Below, piece by piece: positions 1 through 9,900 of a stretch of DNA of 48,405 nucleotides. The stretch's first letter is position 1. Each line of letters starts with the position of its first letter. The notes beneath the pieces are model-generated. The model saw only the letters and a program-made list of their open reading frames with translations. It searched no databases and was not told the DNA's origin. Source of the DNA: DASQEH01 sp038239485 (lineage in GTDB: Bacteria; Actinomycetota; Actinomycetes; Propionibacteriales; Nocardioidaceae); assembly GCA_038239485.1 (NCBI GenBank), contig JBBSET010000031.1, positions 1-48,405 of the forward strand, in the 5' to 3' direction. The position numbers and the translations under genes are program-made.

Positions 1-79
1 CCGCCCGGCGAGACCGAGCGGCTGCCGCCGCGGCAGACTCAGCCTCCCGTGCCGCGCGACGGATCGCCCGGGCTCTCAT
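1..79 (-). CDS. Partial hypothetical protein downstream of hisH, cut by window edge
   Basis: The ATG at 77-79 overlaps the hisH stop codon (ATGA), and the frame stays open to the window edge, giving 26 residues that begin MRARAIRRAAREAESAAAAA. This is a basic, Ala/Arg-rich amino terminus with no recognisable domain. The 4-base overlap is the same arrangement that links the other his genes, which argues for a real translationally coupled gene. In many actinobacteria a short hypothetical gene or priA/hisA follows hisH; the visible residues do not look like the start of PriA. The function is unknown. Confidence 0.6.
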   Translation of the reverse strand, partial: MRARAIRRAAREAESAAAAAARSRRA

Positions 80-711
80 AAATGTCGGACCCAGTTGCGC
101 AGCACTTCGGCTCCCGCGTCGCCGGACTTCTCCGGATGGAACTGGGTCGCGACCAGTGGCCCGTTCTCCACCGCGGCGACGAACCGGTCGGCCTCGTGCG
201 TCGTCCACGTCACAAGGGGGGCGCGCAGGATCGGGCTGGCGATGAGGTCCCAACGGCGGACGGCGTAGGAGTGCACGAAGTAGAAGCGCTCCGTCTCGAC
301 GCCGGCGAACAGCTCAGACCCTGCCGGCACCGCGACGGTGTTCCACCCGATGTGCGGCACCACGGCGGCGTCCAGCAGCTCCACGGTGCCGGGCCACTCC
401 CCGCACCCCTCGGTCTCCACTCCGTGCTCGACGCCGCGCTCGAAGAGCACCTGGTGACCGACACAGATGCCGAAGACCGGGCGCCCGCCGGCCAGCCTCC
501 TGCCGATGATCTCCGGACCCCGGACCTCGTGCAGGCCTTTCATGCAGGCCCCGAAGGCGCCGACCCCCGGTACGACGAGACCGTCCGTCCCCATTGCCTC
601 GTCATAGTCCGAGGTCACGGTCACATCGGCGCCGGCTCGGACGAGGGCCCGCTCGGCCGAGCGGAGGTTACCCGAGCCGTAGTCGAAGAGCACGACCCGG
701 CGGCTTCTCAC
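76..711 (-). CDS. hisH: Imidazole glycerol phosphate synthase, glutaminase subunit HisH
   Basis: HisH hydrolyses glutamine and channels ammonia to HisF for closure of the imidazole ring in histidine synthesis. The 211-residue length is normal for a class I glutamine amidotransferase. The nucleophile elbow GICVGHQ places the catalytic Cys at residue 83, and the QFHPEKSG motif supplies His192 and Glu194, completing the triad. The start is the GTG at 709-711, which overlaps the hisB stop (GTGA), so translation is probably coupled. HisF is not in the window and should lie beyond its left edge. Confidence 0.96.
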   Translation of the reverse strand: MRSRRVVLFDYGSGNLRSAERALVRAGADVTVTSDYDEAMGTDGLVVPGVGAFGACMKGLHEVRGPEIIGRRLAGGRPVFGICVGHQVLFERGVEHGVETEGCGEWPGTVELLDAAVVPHIGWNTVAVPAGSELFAGVETERFYFVHSYAVRRWDLIASPILRAPLVTWTTHEADRFVAAVENGPLVATQFHPEKSGDAGAEVLRNWVRHL

Positions 712-1307
712 AGGCTGCCCTTCGTGCTCGGCACCCCGCCCTCACGGGGGTCGAGCTGGACCGCGTCGCGAAGCGCCCTGGCCAGCGCCTTGAACTGCGC
801 CTCCACGATGTGGTGCGGGTCGCGCCCGGCCAGTACCCGCACATGCAGGGCGATGGACGCGTGCGCGCTGAGGGACTCGAACACGTGCCTGGTGAGGGAG
901 CCGACGTACGAGCCCCCGATGACGACGTACGCCTGGCCCTCCGGCTCACCGACATGAACACAGTAGGGTCGGCCGGACACGTCCACCGCGCACTGCACCA
1001 GCGCCTCGTCGAGCGGGACCAGTGAGTCGCCGAACCGCCGGATGCCGGACTTGTCGCCGAGCGCCTCTCGGAGCGCCTCCCCGACGACGATCGCCACGTC
1101 CTCGACGGTGTGATGGGCGTCGACCTGGACGTCGCCGGCGGCGGCAACGGTCAGGTCGAACAGGGCGTGCCGGGCCAGCGAGCCGAGCATGTGGTCGTAG
1201 AAGCCGACACCGGTGGCGATGTCGGCGCGCCCGCTGCCGTCGAGGTCGAGCTCGACGAGCACCTTCGACTCCTTCGTCGCCCGCTCGATCCTGGCGGCTC
1301 GGGTCAT
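708..1307 (-). CDS. hisB: Imidazoleglycerol-phosphate dehydratase HisB
   Basis: HisB dehydrates imidazoleglycerol phosphate to imidazoleacetol phosphate, the sixth step of histidine synthesis. At 199 residues it is the monofunctional form, without the phosphatase domain of enterobacterial HisB. The two manganese-binding repeats of the family are visible: HHTVED near residue 69 and PHHIVEA near residue 168, with DHMLGSLARHALFD near residue 37. The ATG overlaps the hisC stop by four bases and the stop overlaps the hisH start in the same way. Confidence 0.97.
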   Translation of the reverse strand: MTRAARIERATKESKVLVELDLDGSGRADIATGVGFYDHMLGSLARHALFDLTVAAAGDVQVDAHHTVEDVAIVVGEALREALGDKSGIRRFGDSLVPLDEALVQCAVDVSGRPYCVHVGEPEGQAYVVIGGSYVGSLTRHVFESLSAHASIALHVRVLAGRDPHHIVEAQFKALARALRDAVQLDPREGGVPSTKGSL

Positions 1308-2398
1308 CGGGGTCCCTCCTGGTCGAGCACGCTGCTCAACGCATCGGCGAACGAGTCCATCTCGGCGGCGGTGCCGATCGACACCCGCAGCCAGCCGTCG
1401 GGGCCGACCTCGCGGATCAGGACCCCGTGGTCCAGTACACCCTGCCAGACTGCGTGCCTGTCGGCGAATGTGCCGAAGAGGACGAAGTTGGCGTCGGAGT
1501 CGGCGACGCGCAGACCCTGGTCGCGGAGCCAGTCGACGGTCAGGTCGCGCTGCTTTCGCAGGTCGGCCACCCTGGCCAGCAGCTCGTCTGCGTTGGCCAG
1601 CGCCGCCCTCGCCACGGACTGGGTCACCGAGGACAGGTGGTAGGGCAGCCGGACGACGCGAAGCACGTCCACCAGCTCGGCCGTCGAGGCGAGGTATCCG
1701 ACCCGGCCGCCGGCGAACGCGAACGCCTTCGACATCGTCCGGGTCACGGCGAGGTTGGGGTAGCAGTCGAGCAGGCTGAGCGCCGACGGGGTGCCCTCGC
1801 GCCGGAACTCCGCGTACGCCTCGTCGACGACGACCACCGCGTCGGGCGCGCCCTCGCAGAGTGCCCGGATCGTGTCGAGCGCGACGGCCGTGCCCGTCGG
1901 GTTGTTCGGCGAGGCGATGAAGACGACGCTCGGCCTCTCGGCGCGGATCGTCTCGAGCGCCGCCTCGACCTCGACCTCGAAAGCCTCAGAGCGCTGGCCG
2001 GCGACCCACCTGGTGGACGTCGCCCGGGCGTACTCCGGGTACATCGAGTACGTCGGGGCGAACGACAGGGCGGTCCGCCCGGGGCCGCCGAACGCCTGGA
2101 GCAGCTGCAGCATGATCTCGTTGGACCCGTTCGCGGCCCAGACCCGGTCGACCGTGAGCCCATGGCCGAGGTAGTCGGCAAGGTTGCTGCGCAGGGCGCT
2201 CGCCTCCCGGTCCGGGTAGCGGTTGAGCTCAGCCGCGACCGTGGCGACGGAGTCGGTGATGGCCCGGACCATTCGCTCGGACGGGCCGTAGGGGTTCTCG
2301 TTCGTATTCAGCCGGACGGCGACGTCGAGCTGGGGCGCCCCGTAAGGCTGCGCCCCTACAAGCTCCGGCCGTACCGGCAGCGCGGCTGGACCGGTCAT
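1304..2398 (-). CDS. hisC: Histidinol-phosphate aminotransferase HisC
   Basis: This is a fold-type I PLP aminotransferase of 364 residues that transfers an amino group from glutamate to imidazoleacetol phosphate. Family signatures are LNTNENPYGPS near the amino terminus, ASPNNPTGTA, the VVDEAYAEF segment, and the PLP-binding lysine Lys224 in MSKAFAFAGGRVGY. The ATG overlaps the hisD stop (ATGA). HisC-type enzymes can also act on other 2-oxo acids, but the operon position makes histidine synthesis the clear role. Confidence 0.96.
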   Translation of the reverse strand: MTGPAALPVRPELVGAQPYGAPQLDVAVRLNTNENPYGPSERMVRAITDSVATVAAELNRYPDREASALRSNLADYLGHGLTVDRVWAANGSNEIMLQLLQAFGGPGRTALSFAPTYSMYPEYARATSTRWVAGQRSEAFEVEVEAALETIRAERPSVVFIASPNNPTGTAVALDTIRALCEGAPDAVVVVDEAYAEFRREGTPSALSLLDCYPNLAVTRTMSKAFAFAGGRVGYLASTAELVDVLRVVRLPYHLSSVTQSVARAALANADELLARVADLRKQRDLTVDWLRDQGLRVADSDANFVLFGTFADRHAVWQGVLDHGVLIREVGPDGWLRVSIGTAAEMDSFADALSSVLDQEGPR

Positions 2399-3717
2399 CG
2401 CAGTCCGAGGCGCACCCGGACGGCGTCACCGTGGGCCGGCAGGTCCTCCGCGTCCGCCAGCGCCAGCACGTGGGCCGAGACCGCGCGCAGCGCCTCCTCG
2501 GAGTAGTCGACGAGCTGGACCGTCTTGAGGAATGTCCGGACCGACAGCCCCGACGAGTGGCAGGCGCATCCGCCTGTCGGCAGAACGTGGTTCGAGCCGG
2601 CGCAGTAGTCGCCGAGCGACACCGGTGCATACGGTCCTACGAAGACGGCGCCGGCGTTGCGGATCCGTCCGGCCCGCTCGGCGGCGTCGCCGGTGTGGAT
2701 CTCCAGGTGCTCGGCGGCGTACCCGTTCGCCACTGCTTCAGCCTGGTCAAGGTCGTCGACGAGGACGATGGCCGACTGCCTGCCGGAGAGCGCGGCGGTG
2801 ACCCGCTCGACGTGCTTGGTGCCGGCGACCTGACGGTCCAGCTCCCGCTCCACGGCCGCAGCCAGCTCCTCGGAGTCGGTCACCAGGATGCTCGCCGCTG
2901 CCGGGTCGTGCTCGGCCTGGCTGATCAGGTCGGCAGCGACGTACACCGGGTCCGCGCTGTCGTCGGCCACGATCATGATCTCGGTGGTCCCGGCCTCGGA
3001 GTCGATCCCCACCAGGCCGCGGAGCAGCCGCTTCGCGGCCACCCCGTAGACGTTCGCCGGGCCAGTCACCAGGTCGACCGGCTCGCAGCCCCCGTCGGCG
3101 TCGTCGTAGCCGTAGGCGAACATCGCGATCGCGCCGGCGCCACCGGCGGCGTACACCTCGTCGACGCCGAGCAGGGCGCACGCCGCGAGTATCGTGGGGT
3201 GGGGCAGGCCGCCATGCTCGAGCAGGGCAGGGCTCGCCAGCGCGATGGAGCCGACCCCCGCGACCTGGGCGGGTACGACGTTCATGACGACAGACGAGAC
3301 GAGCGGCGCCTTGCTCGCGGGCACGTAGAGACCGACACGGCCGACGGGTACCTGACGCTGGGTGACCCTGCCGCCAGCCGCCAGGTCGGTGCTCGCCGTC
3401 AGGGGCAGCTCCGCGGAGCAGGTCGCGCGCAACCTGGCCGCCGACTCCTGCAGACTGGCTCGGACCTCAGGGTCGAGGCTGACCAGAGCGGCCGCCAGGG
3501 CCGAGGCCGGCACCCTGACCTGCGTGGTCTCGACGTGCTCGAACCTCGATGTCTGCCGGAGCAGGGCGGGCTTGCCCTCCCGGCGGACGTCGTCGATGAG
3601 CGGTCGAGCGACGTCGGCGGCTGCGTCGACGTCGAATTCCGCGCGCGGAACCAGGTCGCGGTAGTCGATCCGCCGGCCGGGCTCCTGCCGCCCCCTGATG
3701 TCGATCGTGCTGATCAT
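2395..3717 (-). CDS. hisD: Histidinol dehydrogenase HisD
   Basis: HisD is the zinc-dependent, NAD-linked enzyme that oxidises L-histidinol to L-histidine through the aldehyde. The 440-residue length fits the family. Visible signatures are the nucleotide-site segment SEAGTTEIMIVAD, the catalytic Glu-His pair in GYAAEHLEIHTGD, and SNHVLPTGG near the carboxyl end. It is the first gene of the his operon here. There is no Shine-Dalgarno sequence upstream; a -10-like TAGACT ends six bases before the ATG, suggesting a leaderless transcript. Confidence 0.97.
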   Translation of the reverse strand: MISTIDIRGRQEPGRRIDYRDLVPRAEFDVDAAADVARPLIDDVRREGKPALLRQTSRFEHVETTQVRVPASALAAALVSLDPEVRASLQESAARLRATCSAELPLTASTDLAAGGRVTQRQVPVGRVGLYVPASKAPLVSSVVMNVVPAQVAGVGSIALASPALLEHGGLPHPTILAACALLGVDEVYAAGGAGAIAMFAYGYDDADGGCEPVDLVTGPANVYGVAAKRLLRGLVGIDSEAGTTEIMIVADDSADPVYVAADLISQAEHDPAAASILVTDSEELAAAVERELDRQVAGTKHVERVTAALSGRQSAIVLVDDLDQAEAVANGYAAEHLEIHTGDAAERAGRIRNAGAVFVGPYAPVSLGDYCAGSNHVLPTGGCACHSSGLSVRTFLKTVQLVDYSEEALRAVSAHVLALADAEDLPAHGDAVRVRLGLR

Positions 3718-3723
3718 GGGCCA

Positions 3724-3729
3724 AGTCTA
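3724..3729 (-). promoter_or_regulatory. hisD: Candidate -10 element of a leaderless hisD promoter
   Basis: Read on the minus strand, TAGACT matches TAnnnT and ends six bases before the hisD ATG, so the predicted transcript would start at or next to the start codon. No ribosome binding site is present and no good -35 hexamer is visible. Leaderless transcripts are common in actinobacteria; the assignment is inference. Confidence 0.4.
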
Positions 3730-3790
3730 GAAGTCGGGTCGCCGGGACCTGCGACGGTCTCAGGAGGGCACCCGTGTAGGTGCCGGGTGT

Positions 3791-3796
3791 TAGGTT
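3791..3796 (+). promoter_or_regulatory. Candidate -10 element of the divergent LON-domain gene
   Basis: TAGGTT ends six bases before the GTG at 3803, the same geometry as the hisD element on the other strand. The GGAG before the GTG is too close to work as a normal ribosome binding site. A leaderless start is inferred; no -35 match is visible. Confidence 0.35.
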
Positions 3797-3802
3797 CGGA
3801 GC

Positions 3803-4483
3803 GTGAGCGAGCCGCTTCCGTTGTTCCCCCTCAACACCGTGCTGTTCCCCGGGATCGTGATGCCGCTCTACATCTTCGAGGACCGGTACCGGGCGCTCGT
3901 CCGAGACCTGATCGCGCTGCCGCCGAACTCCGCCCGCGAGTTCGGGGTGGTGGCGATCAAGGTGGGTTACGAGGTCGGGGAGCGCGGGGTGCACACCATC
4001 CAGCGGACAGGGTGTGCGGCCTTGGTGACCGATGTGACGGCCAACCCGGACGGGTCGTTCGAGATCGTCGTGGTCGGGCGCCGGCGGTTCCACGTGGAGA
4101 GCCTCGACCCGTCGCGGGACTACTTGCGTGCCGCGGTGAACTGGCTGCCGGACAGCCCCGGCGGGCGCTCGGCGGACGACCTCGCCCGCGCCGCGACCGT
4201 CGCCGGAAACCTCTTCAACGTCTACCGGTCGACGATAGAGCAGATGCGCGGCGACGACGTCCTCGAAGGCGACTCACCGACCGACCCCGTCGACCTGTCG
4301 TACACGCTGGCGGCCGCGTTGGTGCTGACGCTGGCCGAGCGGCAGACGCTGCTGGAGGCGCCCGACGTGATGACGCGACTCAGGCTCGGGACTGCCATGA
4401 TGCGGTCGGAGATCCGCGCCATCACAGCCGTTCCGTCGCTGCCGGCCACCTCTTTGCTCCGCACCCAGTGGTCGGCCAACTGA
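3803..4483 (+). CDS. LON peptidase substrate-binding domain protein
   Basis: A 226-residue protein that begins LPLFPLNTVLFPGIVMPLYI, the hallmark of the Lon amino-terminal (PUA-like) substrate-binding domain. That fold covers about residues 3-190. There is no AAA ATPase and no Lon protease Ser-Lys dyad, so this is the stand-alone LonN type found widely in actinobacteria, whose biochemical role is unsettled. The start is the GTG at 3803. The gene is divergent from hisD with only 85 bases between them, and convergent with the DUF3352 gene. A regulatory or adaptor role in protein quality control is a family-level guess. Confidence 0.9.
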   Translation: MSEPLPLFPLNTVLFPGIVMPLYIFEDRYRALVRDLIALPPNSAREFGVVAIKVGYEVGERGVHTIQRTGCAALVTDVTANPDGSFEIVVVGRRRFHVESLDPSRDYLRAAVNWLPDSPGGRSADDLARAATVAGNLFNVYRSTIEQMRGDDVLEGDSPTDPVDLSYTLAAALVLTLAERQTLLEAPDVMTRLRLGTAMMRSEIRAITAVPSLPATSLLRTQWSAN

Positions 4484-4505
4484 TCGCCTGACGGGCCGAC
4501 ACCGG

Positions 4506-4528
4506 GGCCGGGCCTGCGGCAGCCGGCC
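4506..4528. terminator. Candidate bidirectional terminator hairpin
   Basis: GGCCGG at 4506-4511 pairs with CCGGCC at 4523-4528, with a further CTG/CAG inner stem across a 2-base bulge and a CGG loop. It lies in the 45-base gap between two convergent genes, touching the DUF3352 stop. It has no T-tract, so it is only a structural candidate. Confidence 0.35.
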
Positions 4529-6184
4529 TCAGTCGTCGACCGACACCTCGGTCGTGGTGACGGTGTAGCTCCCGTCGGTCTCGGACGAGACCCCGATGGC
4601 CCGCAGCGCCTTGAGATTGTCGATGACCTCCTGGGTCGCCGCCGAGGTCGAGTCGGGGATCGCGGCGATGACCTGTGGCTCGATGGCGTCCCAGTCGAAG
4701 AACAGCACGAACTCCTTGCTCGAGGCGTCCTGGATGACCGACCGGAACGCCGCAGAGTCGCCGAGCGTCCCGTCCATCCCGGCGAGCGACGAGGCATACG
4801 AGTCGTTGGTGGCGATCGACATCCCGTCGGCCGAGTCCGCCTTGGACAGCGTCAGCGGCTGCCCGGTCTGGTCCTGGATCAGGCTGGTGATCTTGTCGTA
4901 CAGCGCGCTCAGCTTCGCCGGGTCGCCGCTCAGCCTGACCCCCGCGTTGAGCTGGCTCGCATCACCGCTCTGCAGGCTGCCCGCGCTCAGGCCGTTGCTG
5001 TCCAGGGAGAAGAGGATGTTGTCACCGAGAAGCGTCTCCAGGTCATCGGGCAACGTCAGCCCGGTCCGCGTCTCGAAGTCGGAGATCTGCTGGTCGACGT
5101 CGAGACCGTCGGAGGTCATCGTGTTCTTGATGGTGTCCCAGGAGGCCTTCAGGCGCTCCGAGCCCCCTGCCTCGGACATGGCGAAGACCGTCGAGTCGGG
5201 GAGGTCGACGATCTGGTTGTCGTGATGGCTGATGTCCGGGGTGTTGCCGAAAACACTGGCCGCGATCTCGACGTGGTCGCTGGCGAACCGGAATGTCGCC
5301 GCCGCACGCTGGTACTCACTCGCCAGCGAGCTCAGCTGGTCCTGGGTGACGCCGCTGCCGGCCGCGCGGTCCCCGTAGGCGTCGATGACAGCGTGAACGT
5401 CGACCCACATCGTCGCGACCCCGAGGTCTCCGATCGAGTCCATGTCGTCGGTGAAGCTCGTGTTGTCGGCCAGCGAGGACGATGACGCCTGCTTGGCGTA
5501 CGTGTCGGCCAGGCCTTGGGTCTCGGCAAGCAGGACATACCCGTGCTCGAACGCGTACCCGAAGGTGGTCCCGGCCGTCTTGTCGCCGCACGAGGAAAGG
5601 GCGGACAGTCCTGTCTTCGCCTTCGCCTCGTCAGAGATCGCGACGGCGATCACCGCGTTGGGGTCGTCGCCCTGGGTTGCTCCCGGCATCAGGGCCAGCC
5701 CGAACTTCTCGCCCAGCCAGGGCTTGACGGTGTCGTCGTAGCTGACGCCGGTGCAACCAGCGGAGTCGATCGCCTTCTGGAAGACGGTCGCGCGGATGTC
5801 GGCGTTCGCATTGGTGAGGCCGGAGTTCTGGCGAAAGGCCGGAAAGTGGTCCAGGAACCGGAGCGCCGCTATCTTCTGTTCGGCCGAGGGGTCAGCGTCG
5901 ACGCCGACGTAGAACAACGCTCCGGAGGGCAGCGCCTCGGCGGCCTGCGGCCCCGCCGTGAAGAGATGCAGTGGGTCGGCCTTGTAGAAGGCGAACGCTC
6001 CGCCACCAAGCAGGACGGCGAGCACGGTCGTGAGGACGAGGATCTTCGGGCCCCGCCCCCGAGGGGGTGGCGGCTGCCCGTACATCGGCTGGGTGGGGGG
6101 CGGACCCGCGTACATCGGCTGGGTGGACGGTGATCGCCACGGGGGGTCGCTCGGTGCGGCTGGCGGCGGTGGCGTGCTGGACAT
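4529..6184 (-). CDS. DUF3352 family membrane-anchored protein
   Basis: A 551-residue protein from the ATG at 6182-6184 (MSSTPPPPAAPSD). Residues 1-46 are Pro-rich, with two copies of TQPMY in near-identical 10-residue units encoded by a 30-bp DNA repeat (6081-6126). One membrane helix spans about residues 47-66, followed by a long region that should lie outside the membrane (residues 70-551). That region matches my memory of DUF3352, including EALPSGALFYVGVDADPSA just after the helix. The frame stays open upstream, but residues encoded there are low-complexity Arg/Ser and look non-coding. Function is unknown. It follows the DUF2567 gene after 52 bases, probably in one transcript. Confidence 0.8.
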   Translation of the reverse strand: MSSTPPPPAAPSDPPWRSPSTQPMYAGPPPTQPMYGQPPPPRGRGPKILVLTTVLAVLLGGGAFAFYKADPLHLFTAGPQAAEALPSGALFYVGVDADPSAEQKIAALRFLDHFPAFRQNSGLTNANADIRATVFQKAIDSAGCTGVSYDDTVKPWLGEKFGLALMPGATQGDDPNAVIAVAISDEAKAKTGLSALSSCGDKTAGTTFGYAFEHGYVLLAETQGLADTYAKQASSSSLADNTSFTDDMDSIGDLGVATMWVDVHAVIDAYGDRAAGSGVTQDQLSSLASEYQRAAATFRFASDHVEIAASVFGNTPDISHHDNQIVDLPDSTVFAMSEAGGSERLKASWDTIKNTMTSDGLDVDQQISDFETRTGLTLPDDLETLLGDNILFSLDSNGLSAGSLQSGDASQLNAGVRLSGDPAKLSALYDKITSLIQDQTGQPLTLSKADSADGMSIATNDSYASSLAGMDGTLGDSAAFRSVIQDASSKEFVLFFDWDAIEPQVIAAIPDSTSAATQEVIDNLKALRAIGVSSETDGSYTVTTTEVSVDD

Positions 6185-6236
6185 CGAGACCCCTGGTTGG
6201 ACGGCTGTTGCGCGTGAGGCTACGCGGCCAGAGGAT

Positions 6237-6839
6237 CTATTTGGGGTTGTTTGTCCGGATCGGCCACCAGAAGATGGCCAGGCACGCCCCCACCATGCCC
6301 CCGATCGGCCAGCCGAGATACACGACCGGGCTGCCGATACTGAGATCGCTCGTGATCTGGGCGCCGAGGGCGGCTGTCTTGGCCTGCTCCTCGGCGTCCG
6401 GGCCGAACACCGAGACACCGAGGTAGGCGGTCAGAGCCACGGCGACGGCGCACATGACGATCACGGCGACGACGGTGACGACCCCGCGGCGCTGACCGCG
6501 CCAGCCGACCACCAGGCCTGCGACCAGGCCGAAGGCAACCCCGACCACGAGGAACCACAAGGTGACCTCGGCCTGCTGGTTCAGCTGGACCTCACCCAGG
6601 AACACGCCCTGCTTGGTCAGCTCCGCAGTGGGGGGGTTGGCGATCTTGGTCCAGACGAACGCCGCCGGCACGGACAGGACCGCGCCGAGCAGCGCCGATA
6701 CCAGCACGAACCGACACGTGTCCCGCCAGGTCAGCGAGGGTAGGGAGGGCTCCGCGGCGGCCGACGACCCGAAGCCGGCGCCGGAGCCGTACAACCCGAT
6801 GCTGGGCGGTTGCGGGCCGGGGATGTCGGAGTTCACCAC
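6237..6839 (-). CDS. DUF2567-type integral membrane protein
   Basis: A 200-residue protein with about four hydrophobic helices: near residues 43-63, 93-113, 121-143 and 170-192. The spacing and the terminal WPIRTN segment fit the DUF2567 family of actinobacterial membrane proteins; this is from memory and no catalytic motif is visible. The start is the first of two adjacent GTG codons (6837-6839). It sits 87 bases downstream of dnaE and just upstream of the DUF3352 gene, so the two unknown membrane proteins probably work in the same setting. No function can be assigned. Confidence 0.75.
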   Translation of the reverse strand: MVNSDIPGPQPPSIGLYGSGAGFGSSAAAEPSLPSLTWRDTCRFVLVSALLGAVLSVPAAFVWTKIANPPTAELTKQGVFLGEVQLNQQAEVTLWFLVVGVAFGLVAGLVVGWRGQRRGVVTVVAVIVMCAVAVALTAYLGVSVFGPDAEEQAKTAALGAQITSDLSIGSPVVYLGWPIGGMVGACLAIFWWPIRTNNPK

Positions 6840-6926
6840 GCGGGAATTCTATGTCGGGCCGACCGAGCGGCTAGGACGCCCGACCCCGTCGGCCGACCGT
6901 GCGGCTCATCGCGCCGGAAGGGAAGC

Positions 6927-9900
6927 TCACGACGCGGACAGGCAGGCTGGTCCGAGCAAGGCCTTCAGGTCCGCCATCAGGGCGGGTGACGGCGCAACCC
7001 GGAGCCGTTGGTCGAGCTTCATCACGATCGTGCGTCCTGCCGACTGCAGCCTGAGATGGACCTCCGCGACACCAGGATGGGTGGCCAGCACGTCCTTGAG
7101 CTGCCCGACCACCGCAGGCGTGACCCGCGCCGCCGGGAGCGAGATGATGACCGGGCCGTCGGACGACCCCCTGGTCAGGTCCGGGACGGTGAGCTCCAGG
7201 GCGGTGAGCTCCACCTCTTCGTCGCGACCACGCTTGGTGCGCCCCTTGACGAGGACCACCGAGTCCTCGATCAGCAGGGTGCCCCATTGCTGGTAGTTGC
7301 CGGGGAAGACCATCACGTTGACCGCGCCCTCGAGGTCCTCGACGGCCACCACGGCGTAGACATCGCCCTTCCTGGTGGTCTTGCGGACGACCGAGGTGAT
7401 CAGGCCCGCGATCGTGACGATGCTGCCCTCAGGCCGGTCCTCCTCGGTGACGAGCTGCCCGATGGTCACGTCGCTGGCGCGGGCCAGCACATGCTCGAGC
7501 CCGGTCAGCGGGTGGTCGGAGACGTAGAGCCCCAGCATGTCGCGTTCGTAGGCCAGCAGGGTCCGCTTGTCCCATTCGCCCAGGTCGGGCACCTGGACCG
7601 AGACGGCCTCGAAGCTGTCGTCCTCCAGCTCGCCGAACAGCGAGTCCTGCCCGATCGCCTCGTTGCGCTTGAGGTCGATGTACTGGTCGGCGGCGTGGTC
7701 ATGGATGGCCACGAGGGACCGGCGAGAGTACCCCAGCGAGTCGAACGCACCGGCCTTGCACAGCGACTCCAGCACCCGCTTGTTGCAGACGATCATCGGC
7801 ACCTTGGTCATGAAGTCGCCGAAGTCTGCGAAGCGGCCCTTCGACGTGCGCGCCTCGAGCAGCCCGGTGACGACGTTGTGGCCGACGTTGCGGATCGCCG
7901 CCAGCCCGAACCGGATGTCGGTCCCGACGGGGGTGAAGTCGTCGGCGGACTCGTTGACGTCCGGCGGAAGCACCTTGATGCCCATCCGGCGGCACTCGTT
8001 GAGGTAGACGGCCGACTTGTCCTTGTCGTCGCGGACACTGGTGAGCAGGGCCGCCATGTACTCGGCCGGGTAGCGCGCCTTCAGGTACGCCGTCCAGTAG
8101 GACACGACGGCGTAGCCCGCCCCGTGGCTCTTGTTGAAGCCGTAGTCGCAGAACGGCAGCAGGGTGTCCCACAGCGCCTTGACCGCTGCTCGGGAGTATC
8201 CGCGCTCGGCCATCCCGCCGGAGAACGACTCGTACTGCTGCTCCAGCTCGGCCTTCTTCTTCTTGCCCATGGCCCGACGGAGCAGGTCTGCGCTGGCCAG
8301 CGAGTATCCCGCCACCCGCTGTGCCAGCGCCATCACCTGCTCCTGGTAGACCACCAGACCGTGGGTCTCGCCCAGCACCTCGGCCAGCGGCTCAGCGAGC
8401 TCGTGGTGGATCGGGACGACCTGCTGGCGGTGGTTCTTGCGGTCCGCGTAGTCGTTGTGCGCGTTGGTGGCCATCGGGCCCGGCCGGTAGAGCGCGAGGA
8501 CGGCGGTGATGTCGTCGAAGCAGTCGGGCCTCATGGAGCGCAGCAGCGAGCGCATGGCGGTGCCGTCGAGCTGGAAGACGCCCAGGGTGTCACCGCGTCC
8601 TAGCAGCTCATAGGTGGCAGGGTCGTCGAACGTCAGGGCCTCGACCTCGATCCGCTCGCCGCGGTTGGCCTCGATGTTGTCGAGGGCGTCGGAGATCACG
8701 GTGAGGTTGCGCAGTCCGAGGAAGTCCATCTTCAGTAGCCCGAGCGCCTCGCAGGTCGGGTAGTCGAACTGGGTGATCGTGGCGCCGTCCTGCTCACGCC
8801 GCATGATCGGGATGTTGTCGATCAGCGGCGCGTTGGACATGATCATCGCACAGGCGTGAACGCCCCACTGACGCTTCAGACCTTCCAGACCACGGGCGGT
8901 GTCGACGATCCTGCGGACGTCCGCGTCGCCTTCGTACAAGGCCCGGAACTCGGTGGCCTCGCCATACCGTTTGTGGCTGGGATCGAAGATGTCGTTGACC
9001 GGGATGTCCTTGCCCATCACCGGTGCGGGCATTGCCTTGGTGATCCGCTCACCCATGGCAAAGGGGTAGCCGAGCACGCGCGAGGAGTCCTTGACGGCCT
9101 GCTTGGCCTTGATGGTGCCATAGGTGACGACCTGGGCGACCCTGTCCTCGCCGTACTTGGCGTTGACGTAGCGGATCACCTCACCGCGCCGGCGCTCGTC
9201 GAAGTCGATGTCGATGTCGGGCATCGAGATCCGCTCCGGGTTCAGGAACCGCTCGAACAGCAGACCGTGCTCGAGCGGGTCCAGCTCCGTGATCCCCATG
9301 GCGTACGCCACCAGCGAGCCGGTCGCCGAACCGCGACCCGGGCCGACCCGGATCCCGTTGGCCCGAGCCCATCCGATGCAGTCGGCGGTGACGAGGAAGT
9401 AGCCGGGGAACCCCATCTGCAAGATGACGCTCACCTCGAAGTCCGCCCTGCTGCGGACCTCACCGGTGACGCCGCCGGGGTATCTCGTCTCGAGCCCCGT
9501 CTCGACCATCTTGACGAACCACGTCTCCTCGGTCTCCTCGGCGGGGACGGGGAATCGGGGCATCAGGTTGCGGCCCTCGGCGAAGGAGACCTGGCAGCGC
9601 TCGGCGATCAGCAAGGTGTTGTCGCAGGCCTCGGGGAAGTCTCGCCAGATGTCGCGCATCTCGTCGGGGCTCTTGAGGTAGTAGCCGTCGCCATCGAGCT
9701 TGAACCTGTCGGGGTCGTTCATGGTCGAGCCGGACTGCACACAGAGCAGTGCCTCGTGGCTGGCGGCGTCCTCGCGCCTGGTGTAGTGCAGGTCGTTGGT
9801 GGCGACGAGGGGCAGGGACAGCTCCTTGGCCAGCCGAAGCAGGTTCGCGCGGACCCTGCTCTCGATGCTCAGACCGTGGTCCATCAGCTCCAGGAAGTAG

